From positions 1 through 32,359 of the forward strand of contig NZ_JACIJD010000030.1 of NCBI RefSeq assembly GCF_014199205.1: a stretch of DNA of 32,359 bases, given 5' to 3'. This document shows positions 8,099 through 14,950 of this stretch, in pieces. This stretch comes from Muricoccus pecuniae. GTDB lineage: Bacteria; Pseudomonadota; Alphaproteobacteria; Acetobacterales; Acetobacteraceae. The notes under the pieces were generated by a model that was given only the letters and a program-made list of their open reading frames with translations, made no database searches and was not told the DNA's origin. The stretch's first letter is position 1, and each line of letters starts with the position of its first letter. The position numbers were made by a program, and so were the translations under genes.

Positions 8099-8797
8099 GG
8101 TTGTGTTGCAGAGCTTGCGGCGAGCCGCAGTTGGCCTGGATAGCAGGCGGATCGGGCAGCAACCTGGAACAGCTCGGCGATGAAGATGGCTTGGGCCCGC
8201 ATGTCGCGCCCGTCGATCCTCCGAAGCTGCCCCTTCCTCACCCTCGCCATCACCTCGTAGCCTGCCAGGGTTCGTCGTGCCGTATGGAAACCTCCAAAGC
8301 CGAGCCCCGGTCTGACCAGGCGTTTCACGCGCCGGTGGTCTTGTTCCACGATGTTATTGAGGAACTTGCATTGCCGGAGGCGGGAGAAGCGCCACAGCTT
8401 GCCGTCCTTCTTCAGCCGCTCGATGGCACACGGATAGGCCGGGTTCTTGTCCACCGTAATGGTGCGCGGGTTCACCGTATGCGGCTGCCCGAGGGCCTTG
8501 CGGAAGAAGCGCTTCGCGGCTTCGGCGTCGCGCTTGGCCGAGAGCAGGAAGTCGATCGTTTGGCCGCGGCTGTCGACCGCCCGGTACAGGTACATGCAGC
8601 AACCCTTCACCCGAACGTAGGTCTCATCGACCCTCCACGAGCCGTTGCTCGGCGGCAGATGTGGCCGGATCCGCTCCTTGAGCTCCGGCGCGTAGCTCTG
8701 GATCCAGCGGAAGAGAGTGGTGTGCGCGACGTCCACCCCACGGTCGGCGAGCATCATCTCGAGATCGCGGTAGGTAATCGGGAACATAAGGTACCAG
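8099..8797 (-). pseudogene. IS6-family transposase, N-terminally truncated (copy A)
   Basis: The minus-strand protein matches IS6-family transposases from 'FPITYRDLEMMLADRGVDV' onward: DDE Asp in 'WRVDETYVRVKG', Asp in 'TVDKNPAYP', and Glu in 'NNIVEQDHRRVKRL'. The first ~25-30 residues, normally the 'FPPEIILLAVRWY' region, are gone: at 8797/8798 the sequence switches into the left end of the second IS6 element. The lost N-terminus does not reappear beyond the right end of that element, so the event was not a clean insertion. The 3' end near 8099 (GGGGTTGTGTTGCAGAGC) looks like an IS6-type terminus and cuts the oxidase gene. In-frame GTG and ATG codons at the truncated end could still start a shortened protein, but the helix-turn-helix would be incomplete. 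Confidence 0.8.
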
Positions 8798-8800
8798 GGC
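8790..8800 (+). repeat. 11-base direct repeat, left copy (with 9689-9699)
   Basis: GGTACCAGGGC occurs here, at the left edge of the second IS6 element, and again in the same orientation at 9689-9699, 62 bases beyond that element's right inverted repeat. The position does not fit a standard 8-base IS6 target duplication, so its meaning is open. Confidence 0.4.
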
Positions 8801-9627
8801 ATTGTCACGTCGTTGAGCGCTAGCCGGAATGAGAAGGGTGAGCCAGGCTGGCCGGATGTCGACCGAGCCCTCCACCTACCCCGGCTACCGCTTTCCGGCT
8901 GAGGTCATCCACCATGCCGTCTGGCTCCACCATCTGTTCAGCTTGAGCCTACGTGACATCGAGCTGATCCTCGCCAAGCGGGGGGTGGTGGTCAGCTATG
9001 AGAGTATCCGTCGCTGGTGCCTCCGTTTCGGCGTGGACTTCGCAGCGAGGCTGCGCAAGCGGCGGCCGAGGACGGGTGACACCTGGCACATGGATGAAGT
9101 GTACCTGAAGATCAATGGTGAACTCTTCTATCTCTGGCGCGCGGTGGACCAGTATGGCGTCGTGCTCGACATCCTTGTGCAGGAGCGCCGCGATGCCACA
9201 GCCGCCAAGCGCTTCTTCAAGCGCCTGCTGGCCGACCTCGAGTACAAGCCGCGGCGTATCGTGACCGATGGGCTCCGCAGCTACGGCGTCGCACAGCGAG
9301 AGGTCTTGCCAGGTGTGCGGCATCGGACCAGCCGCTACCTGAACAATCGTGCCGAGAACTCCCACAGGCCAACGCGACGTCGAGAACGCCAGATGCAGCG
9401 TTTCAAGTCGCCCGAGCAGGCACAGCGGTTCCTCTCAGCGCACGCGATGATCTATGGCCACTTCCGTCCACGGCGACACCTGATGACCGCCAGTCAGTAC
9501 CGCCGTTCGCGCGACAAGGCCTTCCGGATCTGGCGGCAGGAGACGTGTGCCCAGACGTGGGCGTGAGATCATGCAAGCCCCATAGCGCGGTCAAACTCGC
9601 CTGGTCATCAATCAATGTGACAATGCC
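8798..9627 (+). mobile_element. IS6-family insertion sequence, complete (copy B)
   Basis: The element is about 830 bases, the usual IS6 size. The left end GGCATTGTCAC (8798-8808) is the exact reverse complement of GTGACAATGCC at 9617-9627, with scattered matches further inward. It contains one full-length transposase gene. The left end interrupts IS6 copy A, and the two transposase genes are head to head. No 8-base target duplication is visible at the two edges, which together with the missing N-terminus of copy A indicates an adjacent deletion or recombination between copies. Confidence 0.8.
8856..9566 (+). CDS. IS6-family transposase (copy B)
   Basis: The 236-residue protein is full length for IS6. 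It has an N-terminal 'YRFPAEVIHHAVWLHHLFSL' and helix-turn-helix 'YESIRRWCLRFG', then the DDE core with Asp in 'WHMDEVYLKING', Asp in 'RIVTDGLRSYG' and Glu in 'NNRAENSHRPTRRRERQM'. It cuts and joins DNA by replicative transposition, giving cointegrates. ATG 8856 gives the family-typical N-terminus; another in-frame ATG at 8829 would add nine residues. All catalytic residues are present, so it is probably active. Confidence 0.92.
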   Translation: MSTEPSTYPGYRFPAEVIHHAVWLHHLFSLSLRDIELILAKRGVVVSYESIRRWCLRFGVDFAARLRKRRPRTGDTWHMDEVYLKINGELFYLWRAVDQYGVVLDILVQERRDATAAKRFFKRLLADLEYKPRRIVTDGLRSYGVAQREVLPGVRHRTSRYLNNRAENSHRPTRRRERQMQRFKSPEQAQRFLSAHAMIYGHFRPRRHLMTASQYRRSRDKAFRIWRQETCAQTWA

Positions 9628-9639
9628 GCCATGTCCCCT

Positions 9640-9677
9640 GTTCACCACCCAGCATCGACCGTTCCTGGGTGGTGAAC
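9640..9677. repeat. 13-base perfect inverted repeat with 12-base spacer
   Basis: GTTCACCACCCAG (9640-9652) and CTGGGTGGTGAAC (9665-9677) are exact reverse complements separated by 12 bases. The hairpin lies just outside the right end of the IS6 copy B, in the otherwise gene-free 9628-9882 stretch ahead of the first transglutaminase gene. It could be an end of a lost element, an operator or an attenuator. There is no T-run on either side, so it is not a typical terminator. Nothing else recognisable lies in 9678-9882 apart from the direct-repeat copy at 9689-9699 and a ribosome binding site next to 9883. Confidence 0.7.
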
Positions 9678-9882
9678 ACCCTTTCGTCGGTACCAGGGCC
9701 GGAGGCACGGACGAGCAGTGCGCGCTGCTTGACTCTGGCATGCCGATCCGTCCCGGTAACATTCGTCGACATAAACCCCTGAAAGACGCTAAGAGTACTG
9801 CTCGCCCGCGATAAGGACCTTTGCACCGCCCACCCCCGGGCCTTGCTCAGCTTGCGCGCTGCCATTCACGGAAGGAAGCCGC

Positions 9883-10692
9883 ATGCACATCCAGGTTGGG
9901 TACAAGCTCGTCTACGAACTCCAGCAAGCCACGCCGATGGTGCTGATGCTCACCGTCCACCCTAGCCGGGCAGGTGATCTCGTTGTGGCCGAAGTACCTG
10001 TCGTCGAGCCGACCGTCGCAACCTCGTCCTATCGGGACGGCTTCGGCAATGTCGGGACACGTCTCCTTGCACCGCCGGGACGATTCACCTTGTCGAACAG
10101 CGCCATTGTGCGTGATAGCGGCTTGCCAGATGTGCTGGTTCCGGACGCAGCGGAGCATAGTGTACCGGACCTGCCCGACGAGGCGGTGGTGTTCCTGCTC
10201 GGAAGCCGGTACTGCGAGACGGATTTGATGTCCGACACCGCTTATGAGTTGTTCGGGCAGGTGCCGCCAGGTTGGGGACGCGTGCAGGCAATCTGCGACT
10301 ACGTGCACAACCACATCGTCTTCGACTACCAAGCTGCGCGTGCGACGCGCACTGCAGCAGAAGCCTTCCGCGAGCGCACCGGCGTCTGTCGGGATTATGC
10401 GCACCTAGCGATCACCTTTTGCCGGTGTCTCAACATTCCGGCGCGCTACTGCACGGGCTATCTAGGTGATATGGGCACACCGCAGCCGTGGGGCGTGCCG
10501 GATTTTGCGGCTTGGTTCGAGGTCTATCTTGGCGGCGCGTGGCACACTTTCGACGCGCGCAACAACGTCCCGCGGATCGGACGGATTCTCCTGGCACGGG
10601 GGCGCGACGCCACTGATGTGGCTATCACGACCACCTTTGGCCCCACCTTTCTGAGCACCTTTGCCGTGCAGGCTGACGAGGTCGCAGCGTAG
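9883..10692 (+). CDS. Transglutaminase-like protein, paralogue 1 (active-site His replaced)
   Basis: The 269-residue protein belongs to the bacterial transglutaminase-like (COG1305-type) cysteine peptidase group. A ~95-residue beta-rich N-terminal domain ('MVLMLTVHPSRAGDL', 'YRDGFGN') precedes the papain-like core: Cys169 in 'RTGVCRDYAHLAITFCRC' and Asp224 in 'WHTFDARNN'. Where canonical members have H-A-W, this one reads DFAAWFEVYL (207-216), so the usual catalytic His is an Ala. This DF(A/S)AW form recurs in the third paralogue in this window, so it is a subfamily trait rather than damage. No signal peptide is seen. The start is well supported by GGAAGGAAG just upstream of ATG 9883. It precedes a second transglutaminase gene by 178 bases on the same strand. 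Substrate unknown. Confidence 0.87.
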   Translation: MHIQVGYKLVYELQQATPMVLMLTVHPSRAGDLVVAEVPVVEPTVATSSYRDGFGNVGTRLLAPPGRFTLSNSAIVRDSGLPDVLVPDAAEHSVPDLPDEAVVFLLGSRYCETDLMSDTAYELFGQVPPGWGRVQAICDYVHNHIVFDYQAARATRTAAEAFRERTGVCRDYAHLAITFCRCLNIPARYCTGYLGDMGTPQPWGVPDFAAWFEVYLGGAWHTFDARNNVPRIGRILLARGRDATDVAITTTFGPTFLSTFAVQADEVAA

Positions 10693-10870
10693 TTCAGCAG
10701 CACTGTACCCATGCGGAACTCTATCCCGTCCTCGTCCAGCCGCGAGAGCCCATGCTGGATGACCTAGAGGCGGCTCGGTTTGTCGTTCCTCTGCGGTGCC
10801 GCGGCAGGACCTTTCTGCCGGCCCCGGGCCCGGTCCTTACTCGCCCACACGGGCTGACAGGGTAGTCCCC

Positions 10871-11782
10871 ATGCCGATCCTCACCGTCCGACACGTCACG
10901 ACCTATCGCTATCGCCAGCCCGTTTCCTTCGGTGAGCACCGGATGATGCTTCGCCCACGTGACGGGCATGACCAGCACCTGCTCGAGGCACGGATTGACA
11001 TATCGCCGGAGCCCTCGGCCTTCTGGTGGGTGCATGACGTCTTCGGCAACAGCGTGGGAGTCGCGCAATTCGCCGGGCGCGCGCGGGAACTGCGCTTCGA
11101 GAGCACGATGCTCCTGCATCACAATCCTGTTGAGGAGCTGGACTTCCAGTTGGAGGACCATGCGAGCAGCCTGCCCTTCTCCTACTCGACCGAGGAGATG
11201 CCAGACCTCGCCCGGTCCATCGAGCGGCACCATCGGGATCCAGACCGCGTGGTGGACCGCTGGGCCAGGGGCTTCCTGCGCAACGATGGCCCGACCGGCA
11301 CTCTGGAGTTGCTGACCGCGATGACCCGCGCGGTGAAGCGCGACTTCACCTACATCGCCCGCGCTGTGCGAGGCATTCAGGATCCGACGCGCACGCTGGA
11401 ACTGGGCAGCGGCACCTGCCGCGACTTCGCGTTGCTGATGATGGAGGCGGTGCGCTCCCTCGGCCTCGCGGCCCGCTTCGTGTCCGGATACATCTATTCG
11501 CCCGGCCGGGACGGGCGCACGCATCTTGGCGGAGGGTTCACCCATGCCTGGGTGCGCGTCTATCTCCCCGGCGCCGGCTGGGTGGAGTTCGACCCGACCA
11601 ACGGCATTGTCGGCAACCGGGACCTGATCAGCGTCGCCGTTGCGCGCGATCCGGACCAGGCCGTGCCGCTGCATGGGCGCTGGAAGGGCTTCCCCGATGA
11701 CGCGCTCGGCATGGACGTCTCGGTCCATGTCACCGCGGAGGCACCCGCGCCCCGCCGTGTGCCGGCCCTGCCTTGCGCGTGA
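10871..11782 (+). CDS. Transglutaminase-like cysteine peptidase, paralogue 2 (intact triad)
   Basis: The 303-residue protein has the bacterial transglutaminase N-terminal domain ('LTVRHVTTYRYRQPVSFGEH', 'HRMMLRPRDGHDQ') and a transglutaminase core with all three catalytic residues: Cys183 in 'GSGTCRDFALLMMEAVR', His225 in 'GGFTHAWVRVYLPG' and Asp241 in 'GWVEFDPTNG'. Proteins of this type are thought to cleave or crosslink amide bonds in peptides; several neighbour circularly permuted ATP-grasp peptide ligases, but none is seen here. ATG 10871 gives the family-typical start and is preceded by CAGGG; the frame opens earlier, at 10796, but that stretch is not conserved-looking. No signal peptide is apparent. 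It is co-oriented with paralogue 1, and an IS5 fragment follows 60 bases after the stop. Confidence 0.9.
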   Translation: MPILTVRHVTTYRYRQPVSFGEHRMMLRPRDGHDQHLLEARIDISPEPSAFWWVHDVFGNSVGVAQFAGRARELRFESTMLLHHNPVEELDFQLEDHASSLPFSYSTEEMPDLARSIERHHRDPDRVVDRWARGFLRNDGPTGTLELLTAMTRAVKRDFTYIARAVRGIQDPTRTLELGSGTCRDFALLMMEAVRSLGLAARFVSGYIYSPGRDGRTHLGGGFTHAWVRVYLPGAGWVEFDPTNGIVGNRDLISVAVARDPDQAVPLHGRWKGFPDDALGMDVSVHVTAEAPAPRRVPALPCA

Positions 11783-11839
11783 GTCCGATTCCGCTTCGAG
11801 ATTTCGATCCCTCAAAGCCGGAGGCTCCGCGATGAAGAT

Positions 11840-12020
11840 CCATGCACATACTCCGGGCGTCCGAGCTCGAGCATGCGATTCAGTGCGTCAACGGCGATGG
11901 CCACCTCTGTCGCGCGGCGCCCGTCCGTGCGCGACCGCAGTCCGCCGCCAATGACCCGCTTGAAGCGTGCGACATCTGCCTCGACCAGGGCTCGCCAGTT
12001 GTAGCCCGAGGCCTTCTGCT
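11840..12020 (-). pseudogene. IS5-family transposase C-terminal fragment
   Basis: About 60 residues ('ASGYNWRALVEADVARFKRV', then 'RATEVAIAVDALNRMLELGR') match the C-terminus of the intact IS5 transposase at 31188-32153. They include the DDE Glu (ALVEAD). The DNA is similar but clearly diverged, so this is an older or different copy. Both sides are unrelated, and at about 12020 the sequence switches to a sigma-factor-like stretch. It cannot encode a working transposase. Confidence 0.8.
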
Positions 12021-12023
12021 GAA

Positions 12024-12203
12024 GTGTCATCCGAGCAGATCGAGGATCTCATGGCGCTGCTGGACGAACTAGGTATCGGCTTGGTCGAGCGTGGCGACGG
12101 GATTGACGACGGAGAGACCAGCCCAGCGCCGATTGAGCCGAGAGGGCCAGCACCTTTTCAGGCGGGCGCTGAAGCCCGGATCTGTTCGGGGCGGGAGGGC
12201 TAG
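12024..12203 (+). pseudogene. Fragment resembling sigma-70 (RpoD) region 1.1
   Basis: The plus-strand frame reads 'VSSEQIEDLMALLDELGIGL' then 'VERGDGIDDGE', which closely resembles the end of region 1.1 of primary sigma factors (typically 'SSEQIEDVMAMLSEMGINVV'). The similarity starts exactly where the IS5 fragment stops and fades after about 30 residues; the frame ends at 12203. Conserved regions 2-4 do not follow. The remaining bases to 12287 hold nothing recognisable. It looks like debris of a sigma-factor gene cut by the IS5-type element. Confidence 0.55.
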
Positions 12204-12287
12204 AGTTTCGCGTCGGCATTGCCAACTTGCTGGCCCAGAGGCGACGGGGCGGGCATCCAGCTGCCCAGAACACTCGGCGTCCTGACA

Positions 12288-12416
12288 CTATCCAACCGCC
12301 TCCCAGAACATGTCGCTGGCGAAGGTGAGCATGACGACAGTGGCCACGAGGAATACGAGCGCCAGGGCGGCTAGCACCCTCATGTCGAAGCGTTGTTCCC
12401 GGCTCCACTTGCTCAT
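12288..12416 (-). CDS. 42-residue single-pass membrane protein, unknown function
   Basis: The predicted product starts MSKWSREQRFDMR and continues with one hydrophobic segment, 'VLAALALVFLVATVVMLTFA', before a short tail ending in WEAVG. This gives a basic cytoplasmic head and one membrane helix. GAGAAGG lies 6-12 bases upstream of ATG 12416. The start overlaps the stop of the preceding 58-residue gene by the ATGA arrangement, suggesting translational coupling. I do not recognise a family; such small membrane proteins often modulate larger membrane complexes, but nothing here shows which. Confidence 0.5.
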   Translation of the reverse strand: MSKWSREQRFDMRVLAALALVFLVATVVMLTFASDMFWEAVG

Positions 12417-12589
12417 TCGCGAGCCTTCTCGGGAGGCTCGGAGGAGGGCAGCCAACTCCGGATGGTGTCAGCCACCTTGTGGACGGCATCGGACCACCGT
12501 GCCGGCTCCTGTTCCTCCTTGCGGGTGCCGTGCGGATGGTGCTTGCCGTCCGCCTCGATCGGGCGCGCGAAATAGCCTGCCTTCGACAA
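12413..12589 (-). CDS. 58-residue hypothetical protein, TTG start
   Basis: The reading frame starts at TTG 12589 behind a strong GGAGG ribosome binding site (spacing about 6) and ends in TGA overlapping the ATG of the membrane micro-gene (ATGA). The product is soluble and polar: 'SKAGYFARPIEADGKHHPHG', then 'WSDAVHKVADTIRSWLP'. There is a His-rich patch and one likely amphipathic helix (SDAVHKVADTIRSWL). A TTG at 12619 is a poorer alternative with no ribosome binding site; no ATG is available. It lies downstream of the patatin gene on the same strand, with 78 bases between. Family unknown. The case rests on the ribosome binding site and the coupled stop/start. Confidence 0.45.
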   Translation of the reverse strand: MSKAGYFARPIEADGKHHPHGTRKEEQEPARWSDAVHKVADTIRSWLPSSEPPEKARE

Positions 12590-12667
12590 GCGGGACCTCC
12601 ACGGTGGTTTCCGCCCCAACGCGGACCGTCAAGGTGCGGTTGAAGGGGTAAGCGCGGTCAGCCTGTA

Positions 12668-13837
12668 CTAGACAGCAGATACGTTGCGCCTGCTGGATCG
12701 TGTCTGCGCCAGGCTGGCATGCGCCGATGAGTCGATCGACTGAGGCCGGAGAGGCAGGTCGAGGGTGGGCCCGGCGAAGTCAGCCAAGTCGATGGTCGAG
12801 CGAACTCCAACCCCAGCGAGGTCGGTCGCGAGCCATCGCACGCTGGCCTGCTGCCCAAGCTCGCGCATCTGCTGCAGGAAAGCCCAACTGGGATCCTGGT
12901 GGCTGCCTGTCTTGAGCGCGCGGAACTCTTCCTCGGCCCCGATTACGTGAAGCCTAGCGTCCCGCAGGCGGGCCAGGACGCCGGAGGCGGAGGGCAGGTC
13001 AGCCAGAACTCGTTGGGCCAGGGCGAGGGAGCGGAGTTCCTGCCGTAGCGCGGCTCCAAAGGTCATCTCCTCCGTGCGCTCCAGCACAGCGGCCGCACTC
13101 GTTGGTAGCCCAGGCCGCTCGACTGGCGTGGTCCGGACCAGGACGATGTCGGCGGGGGCTCCAGCCTCGATCAGGGCCCGCAGAGGCGGGTTACTGGCGA
13201 AACCGCCGTCCCAGTAGAAGTCCCCGTCAATCTCCACGGCCGGAAACAGCTGGGGCAGGCAGGAAGACGCCAGCAACACATCCAGCGTCACCTCCGCGTC
13301 GCGGAAGAGCCGGGCCTCGCCGGTGCTGACCCGGGTCGCCGAGACCACAAGGGAGGGTACGCCATCGCGCCCCAGTACCGAGGGGTCGAACAGATCTTCC
13401 AGCACCGAGCGCAGCGGGTTGAGGCCGAGAGGGTTCAACTGGCTCTGGGCCATGCCCTTCGTCGTTTGACGAAGGATATCAGCCATCGGCTCCATGATGC
13501 CGGCGAACGGAAAGAGCCATCCGGCTGTCGCGGCGATGTCAGGCGATCCAGATGCGACGGCGACACGGCGCCAGAAGGTTTCGAGAAGGCGCTTGGCCTC
13601 CGCAGGCCCTCCAGTGGCAAGTCCCTGAACCAGCAGTGCCGCATTCATCGCACCGGCACTGGCACCGCTCACGACCTCGATGCGGAGGCTGGGAACATCG
13701 AGAAGGCGCTCCAGGACACCCCAGGCGAAGGCACCGAGGGAGCCACCTCCTTGCAAAGCAAGCGTGATCGGCTGACCCTGTTCGGGGGCCTGTGCGTCAT
13801 CGTTACGACGAGAGATGACACCTGAGGATAACGGCAT
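12668..13837 (-). CDS. Patatin-like phospholipase
   Basis: The protein (389 residues from ATG 13837) shows the patatin fold signatures: glycine-rich oxyanion loop 'LALQGGGSLGAFAWGVLERL' (about residues 26-45), nucleophile Ser60 in GASAG ('VVSGASAGAMNAALL'), and the dyad Asp210 in 'FYWDGGFASNPPL'. Patatins are lipid acyl hydrolases acting with a Ser-Asp dyad. In bacteria they hydrolyse phospholipids or take part in polyhydroxyalkanoate granule turnover. No signal peptide or membrane helix is seen, so a cytoplasmic or membrane-peripheral role is likely. The start is uncertain: ATG 13837 gives a compact N-terminus, while the frame is open to ATG 14005, with no clear ribosome binding site for either. 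A 37-residue membrane protein gene lies immediately upstream and two micro-genes downstream on the same strand. Confidence 0.88.
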   Translation of the reverse strand: MPLSSGVISRRNDDAQAPEQGQPITLALQGGGSLGAFAWGVLERLLDVPSLRIEVVSGASAGAMNAALLVQGLATGGPAEAKRLLETFWRRVAVASGSPDIAATAGWLFPFAGIMEPMADILRQTTKGMAQSQLNPLGLNPLRSVLEDLFDPSVLGRDGVPSLVVSATRVSTGEARLFRDAEVTLDVLLASSCLPQLFPAVEIDGDFYWDGGFASNPPLRALIEAGAPADIVLVRTTPVERPGLPTSAAAVLERTEEMTFGAALRQELRSLALAQRVLADLPSASGVLARLRDARLHVIGAEEEFRALKTGSHQDPSWAFLQQMRELGQQASVRWLATDLAGVGVRSTIDLADFAGPTLDLPLRPQSIDSSAHASLAQTRSSRRNVSAV

Positions 13838-13958
13838 GACGGCGTGGTCCAGACTTGGCTTGGGGGAGCGAGAAGCTTTGCTCAATCGCGAATGAGGAGG
13901 GGGCACACCTGTACCTGCCAGGGCTATGCCTTCAGTGCACGCTTCCTGCCGCAGGGTC

Positions 13959-14072
13959 CTACGAACCAAACGGCCCGGTTGGCAGGCGATCGAGCCCTTG
14001 ATCATGAGCCGCGCCGCGGACGAACAGGTTCAGGGCGAAAAGGGCGGCGATGCCGATGGAGAAGGCGAACAT
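13959..14072 (-). CDS. 37-residue membrane peptide, unknown function
   Basis: ATG 14072 is preceded by AAAGGAG at good spacing (8 bases). The product begins MFAFSIGIAALFALNLFVRG and continues with a short polar tail, giving one membrane helix near the N-terminus. It overlaps the 5' end of the longest possible patatin frame, which is a further reason to start patatin at 13837. No family recognised. It probably shares a transcript with the patatin gene. Confidence 0.45.
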   Translation of the reverse strand: MFAFSIGIAALFALNLFVRGAAHDQGLDRLPTGPFGS

Positions 14073-14475
14073 GGGGGTGGCTCCTTTGCCTGCTCCTCCC
14101 TTCACCTGCGGTCATGTTGCACTGCACAACAGAAGTTCCGCAAGTAAACTTAGCCGTCATGGCCGTCCTAGCCAGCATCGGACGTAAACGCTGCGGCCCT
14201 GTCTTGGCGCCCAGCACGGATGCACCTGCCCTTCCTGAGGTCGCGCGAGCATGGCGGGGCACTCCAGGGGGCGGCGGAGTTCTGCCGTCGCCGTCCGGCG
14301 CTGGTTGCTCAGCATAAAGGTGCAGTACTCGTCAGCCGCGGCATCCACGTCCATGTCGGCTGGACAAGTTCACTGGCGCGTATGGTATCCGAGATAGCGT
14401 CCCAGTTCCCAGTCAGCCCAATGTCACTAACTGTCCGTCGTCGAATGCTTTGGGACATTGAGGGCGCTGACTAAG
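14073..14475. other. Intergenic stretch without a recognisable gene
   Basis: About 400 bases between the 37-residue gene and the IS3 remnant. Short open frames exist on both strands but none has a ribosome binding site plus a plausible product. The only element that stands out is the TGTTG/CAACA dyad at 14115-14131. The right part, about 14430-14475, may include the outer end of the IS3 fragment. Confidence 0.5.
14115..14131. promoter_or_regulatory. Dyad TGTTG-N7-CAACA, possible operator
   Basis: TGTTGCACTGCACAACA sits about 45 bases upstream of the 37-residue gene and patatin transcript. The 5-base arms are exact. TGCA-rich dyads of this type are bound by PhaR-like repressors ahead of polyhydroxyalkanoate-granule genes in proteobacteria; applying that here is only inference. 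Confidence 0.25.
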
Positions 14476-14479
14476 CGGA

Positions 14480-14747
14480 GGCTCGGGCGCGTCGCCGCCC
14501 GGGCCATGTCCCAGGCCACGCGGCGCTTGCTCGCTTCCAGGAACTCCTTGGACCACGTGTAGTAGGGGCTATCGGCAATGCCCTCCCGTCGGCACAGGGC
14601 GGCGATTCTCTCCTCCCTGCGCAAGCCCTCCAGCACGATCCGGATCCTGTCCTCGGCCGAGAGGTGCTTGCGGGTCGCCCGGCGAATGTCGCGCACCACC
14701 CGATCGGTAGGCGGCTTCGCATTCCGTGTCGCTGGCTTGTGGCTCAT
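14480..14747 (-). pseudogene. IS3-family OrfA (helix-turn-helix) fragment
   Basis: 'RDIRRATRKHLSAEDRIRIV' followed by 'RIAALCRREGIADSPYYTWS' and 'KEFLEASKRR' is the N-terminal DNA-binding part of an IS3-family OrfA. The similarity runs from ATG 14747 (MSHKPATRNAKPP) to about residue 85 ('DMARAAT'), after which the expected leucine-zipper end and OrfB are missing. The frame continues with unrelated residues to 14427. It is a truncated remnant without catalytic domain. Confidence 0.75.
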
Positions 14748-14785
14748 TCCCTGGCAGTTACGACGAGCCGGAAACCCTCCTTTCC

Positions 14786-14950
14786 TCAACCATCCCCGCC
14801 TGTCTCATGAGACCTGACGGCGGACAGGTCGGCGTGCACTGTGACATCGAAGGGCATGACGGCGTTCTCGTCACGGATCAAGTCGCCGAGGTAGCTGTCC
14901 TCCTGGTCGCTTACCAGTGTCTCAAGGCTGATCGGCTCGGGTGCGATCTT
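14786..14950 (-). pseudogene. Fragment resembling sigma-70 (RpoD) region 3
   Basis: The minus-strand frame reads 'KIAPEPISLETLVSDQEDSY' then 'LGDLIRDENAVMPFDVTVHA'. This matches the region 3 to 3.2 segment of RpoD-type sigma factors (typically 'KEPISLETPIGDEEDSHLGD' followed by 'FIEDKNAV'). The open frame continues upstream to 15148 without recognisable sigma sequence, and stops at 14786 before region 4 would begin. Together with the region 1.1-like fragment at 12024-12203, in opposite orientation, this is the second sigma-70 scrap in the window. It is probably a decayed, rearranged sigma-factor gene. Confidence 0.65.

Noticed and set aside
10721-11815. Minus-strand frame of 364 codons opposite transglutaminase paralogue 2
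   Set aside because: Antisense shadow; the plus strand has a complete catalytic triad in the right order.
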